The notes beneath the pieces are model-generated. The model saw only the letters and a program-made list of their open reading frames with translations, was not told where the DNA came from and did not search any database. Positions 15,759 through 16,232 of a stretch of DNA of 16,232 nt are shown in pieces (position 1 is the stretch's first letter; every line of letters starts with the position of its first letter). A program made the translations under genes and the position numbers. The stretch is from contig JAKMEU010000408.1 in assembly GCA_022425845.1 (NCBI GenBank), positions 1 through 16,232 of the forward strand. The letters run 5' to 3'. The DNA comes from Luminiphilus sp. GTDB lineage: Bacteria > Pseudomonadota > Gammaproteobacteria > Pseudomonadales > Halieaceae.

Positions 15759-16232
15759 GTGCCTACAGCTTCCCAACCAGCATCCAACCTGCCGCCCGAG
15801 AAGAAACGAAGGGAGATTCGTTCCCGCTCCGAACGGCGGCAGCAACTGATCGATGCCACTATTCGCTGCATCGCACAGCACGGGCTGTCGGCCACCACCA
15901 TGCAACTGGTGACCCGTGAAGCGGGACTGAGCCTAGGCATTGCCAACCTGCACTTCCAGAGCAAAGAGAACCTGCTGACTGAAACCCTTCGGCATGTCAC
16001 CCGGGAATATAACGAGGGCTTGCTGGGCATTCTCTCAAATGAGGGCTGTCCGACACTGGCCGCCACCCTCGCGCAACTCATCGACTTCCAGCTGAGCCGC
16101 GGCGTCACCCAGCGACAGAAAATGGCGGTTTGGTTTGCCTACTACGGCGAGGCCGGGGCGCGACCGGTTTATCAGCGCATCTGTTCCAGCAGTGACAGGC
16201 TGGCGGAAAAGAGAATCGAAACACTGTTCGCC
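15759..16232 (+). CDS. TetR family regulator, BetI-like (C-terminus cut by window edge)
   Basis: 158 codons are visible and the frame runs off the right edge. The N-terminal DNA-binding domain reads ERRQQLIDATIRCIAQHG (25-42), then the helix-turn-helix TTMQLVTREAGLSLGIANLHF (about 46-66) and SKENLLTETLRHVTREY. That pattern, and the downstream VWFAYYGEA and YQRICSSSDRL, recall BetI, the choline-sensing repressor, from memory of its sequence. No in-frame ATG exists before the helix-turn-helix, so the start must be non-ATG. GTG at 15759 gives a 24-residue basic leader before ERRQQ; a GTG at 15726 is the alternative. Neither has a clear ribosome site. It is divergent from the four-gene Rieske/GcvT/FAD operon with a palindrome between, so it probably represses that operon and itself and responds to a quaternary-amine-like ligand. 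The ligand is inference. Confidence 0.85.
   Translation, partial: MPTASQPASNLPPEKKRREIRSRSERRQQLIDATIRCIAQHGLSATTMQLVTREAGLSLGIANLHFQSKENLLTETLRHVTREYNEGLLGILSNEGCPTLAATLAQLIDFQLSRGVTQRQKMAVWFAYYGEAGARPVYQRICSSSDRLAEKRIETLFA

Overview
The window looks like a chromosomal segment of a marine-type gammaproteobacterium. This is inferred from gene content (Rieske demethylases, a BCCT carrier, a BetI-like regulator, PhyH, MDR and SDR enzymes), the moderately high GC and the dense packing. No taxonomic marker is present, so the assignment is tentative. There are no RNA genes, mobile elements, CRISPR arrays or pseudogenes that I can support, and no gene-free stretch exceeds 300 bases.

Layout: (A) 1-3190, minus strand: a BCCT betaine/carnitine/choline-type transporter, then a classical SDR, then a quinone-oxidoreductase-like MDR enzyme cut by the left edge. 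(B) 3395-9887, plus strand, divergent from A: a trimethylamine-dehydrogenase-like flavoprotein with an altered active site, a GbcA/CntA-like Rieske oxygenase, an MFS carrier, a phytanoyl-CoA-dioxygenase-family enzyme, and an unrecognised membrane protein whose start lies inside the PhyH gene. (C) 15609-9967, minus strand: a tight operon of two paralogous CrtI/PYROXD2-type FAD oxidoreductases, a free-standing GcvT-type folate-dependent protein and a second Rieske oxygenase. The first three genes overlap by 8 and 4 bases. (D) 15759-16232, plus strand: a BetI-like TetR regulator, cut by the right edge and divergent from C. A perfect 7-bp inverted repeat lies between C and D.

The simplest reading is a two-module catabolic island for quaternary ammonium (betaine-like) or other N-methylated compounds. 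Uptake would be by the BCCT and MFS carriers, oxidative N-demethylation by the two Rieske oxygenases, oxidation of the resulting tertiary or secondary amines by the TMADH-like enzyme (module B) or the FAD oxidoreductases (module C), and capture of one-carbon units on tetrahydrofolate by the GcvT protein. No Rieske reductase is visible, so electrons must come from a partner encoded elsewhere. The substrates cannot be read from sequence. The altered TMADH-like active site argues against trimethylamine, and module C (Rieske + GcvT + two CrtI-type FAD proteins + TetR) matches no pathway I can name with certainty.
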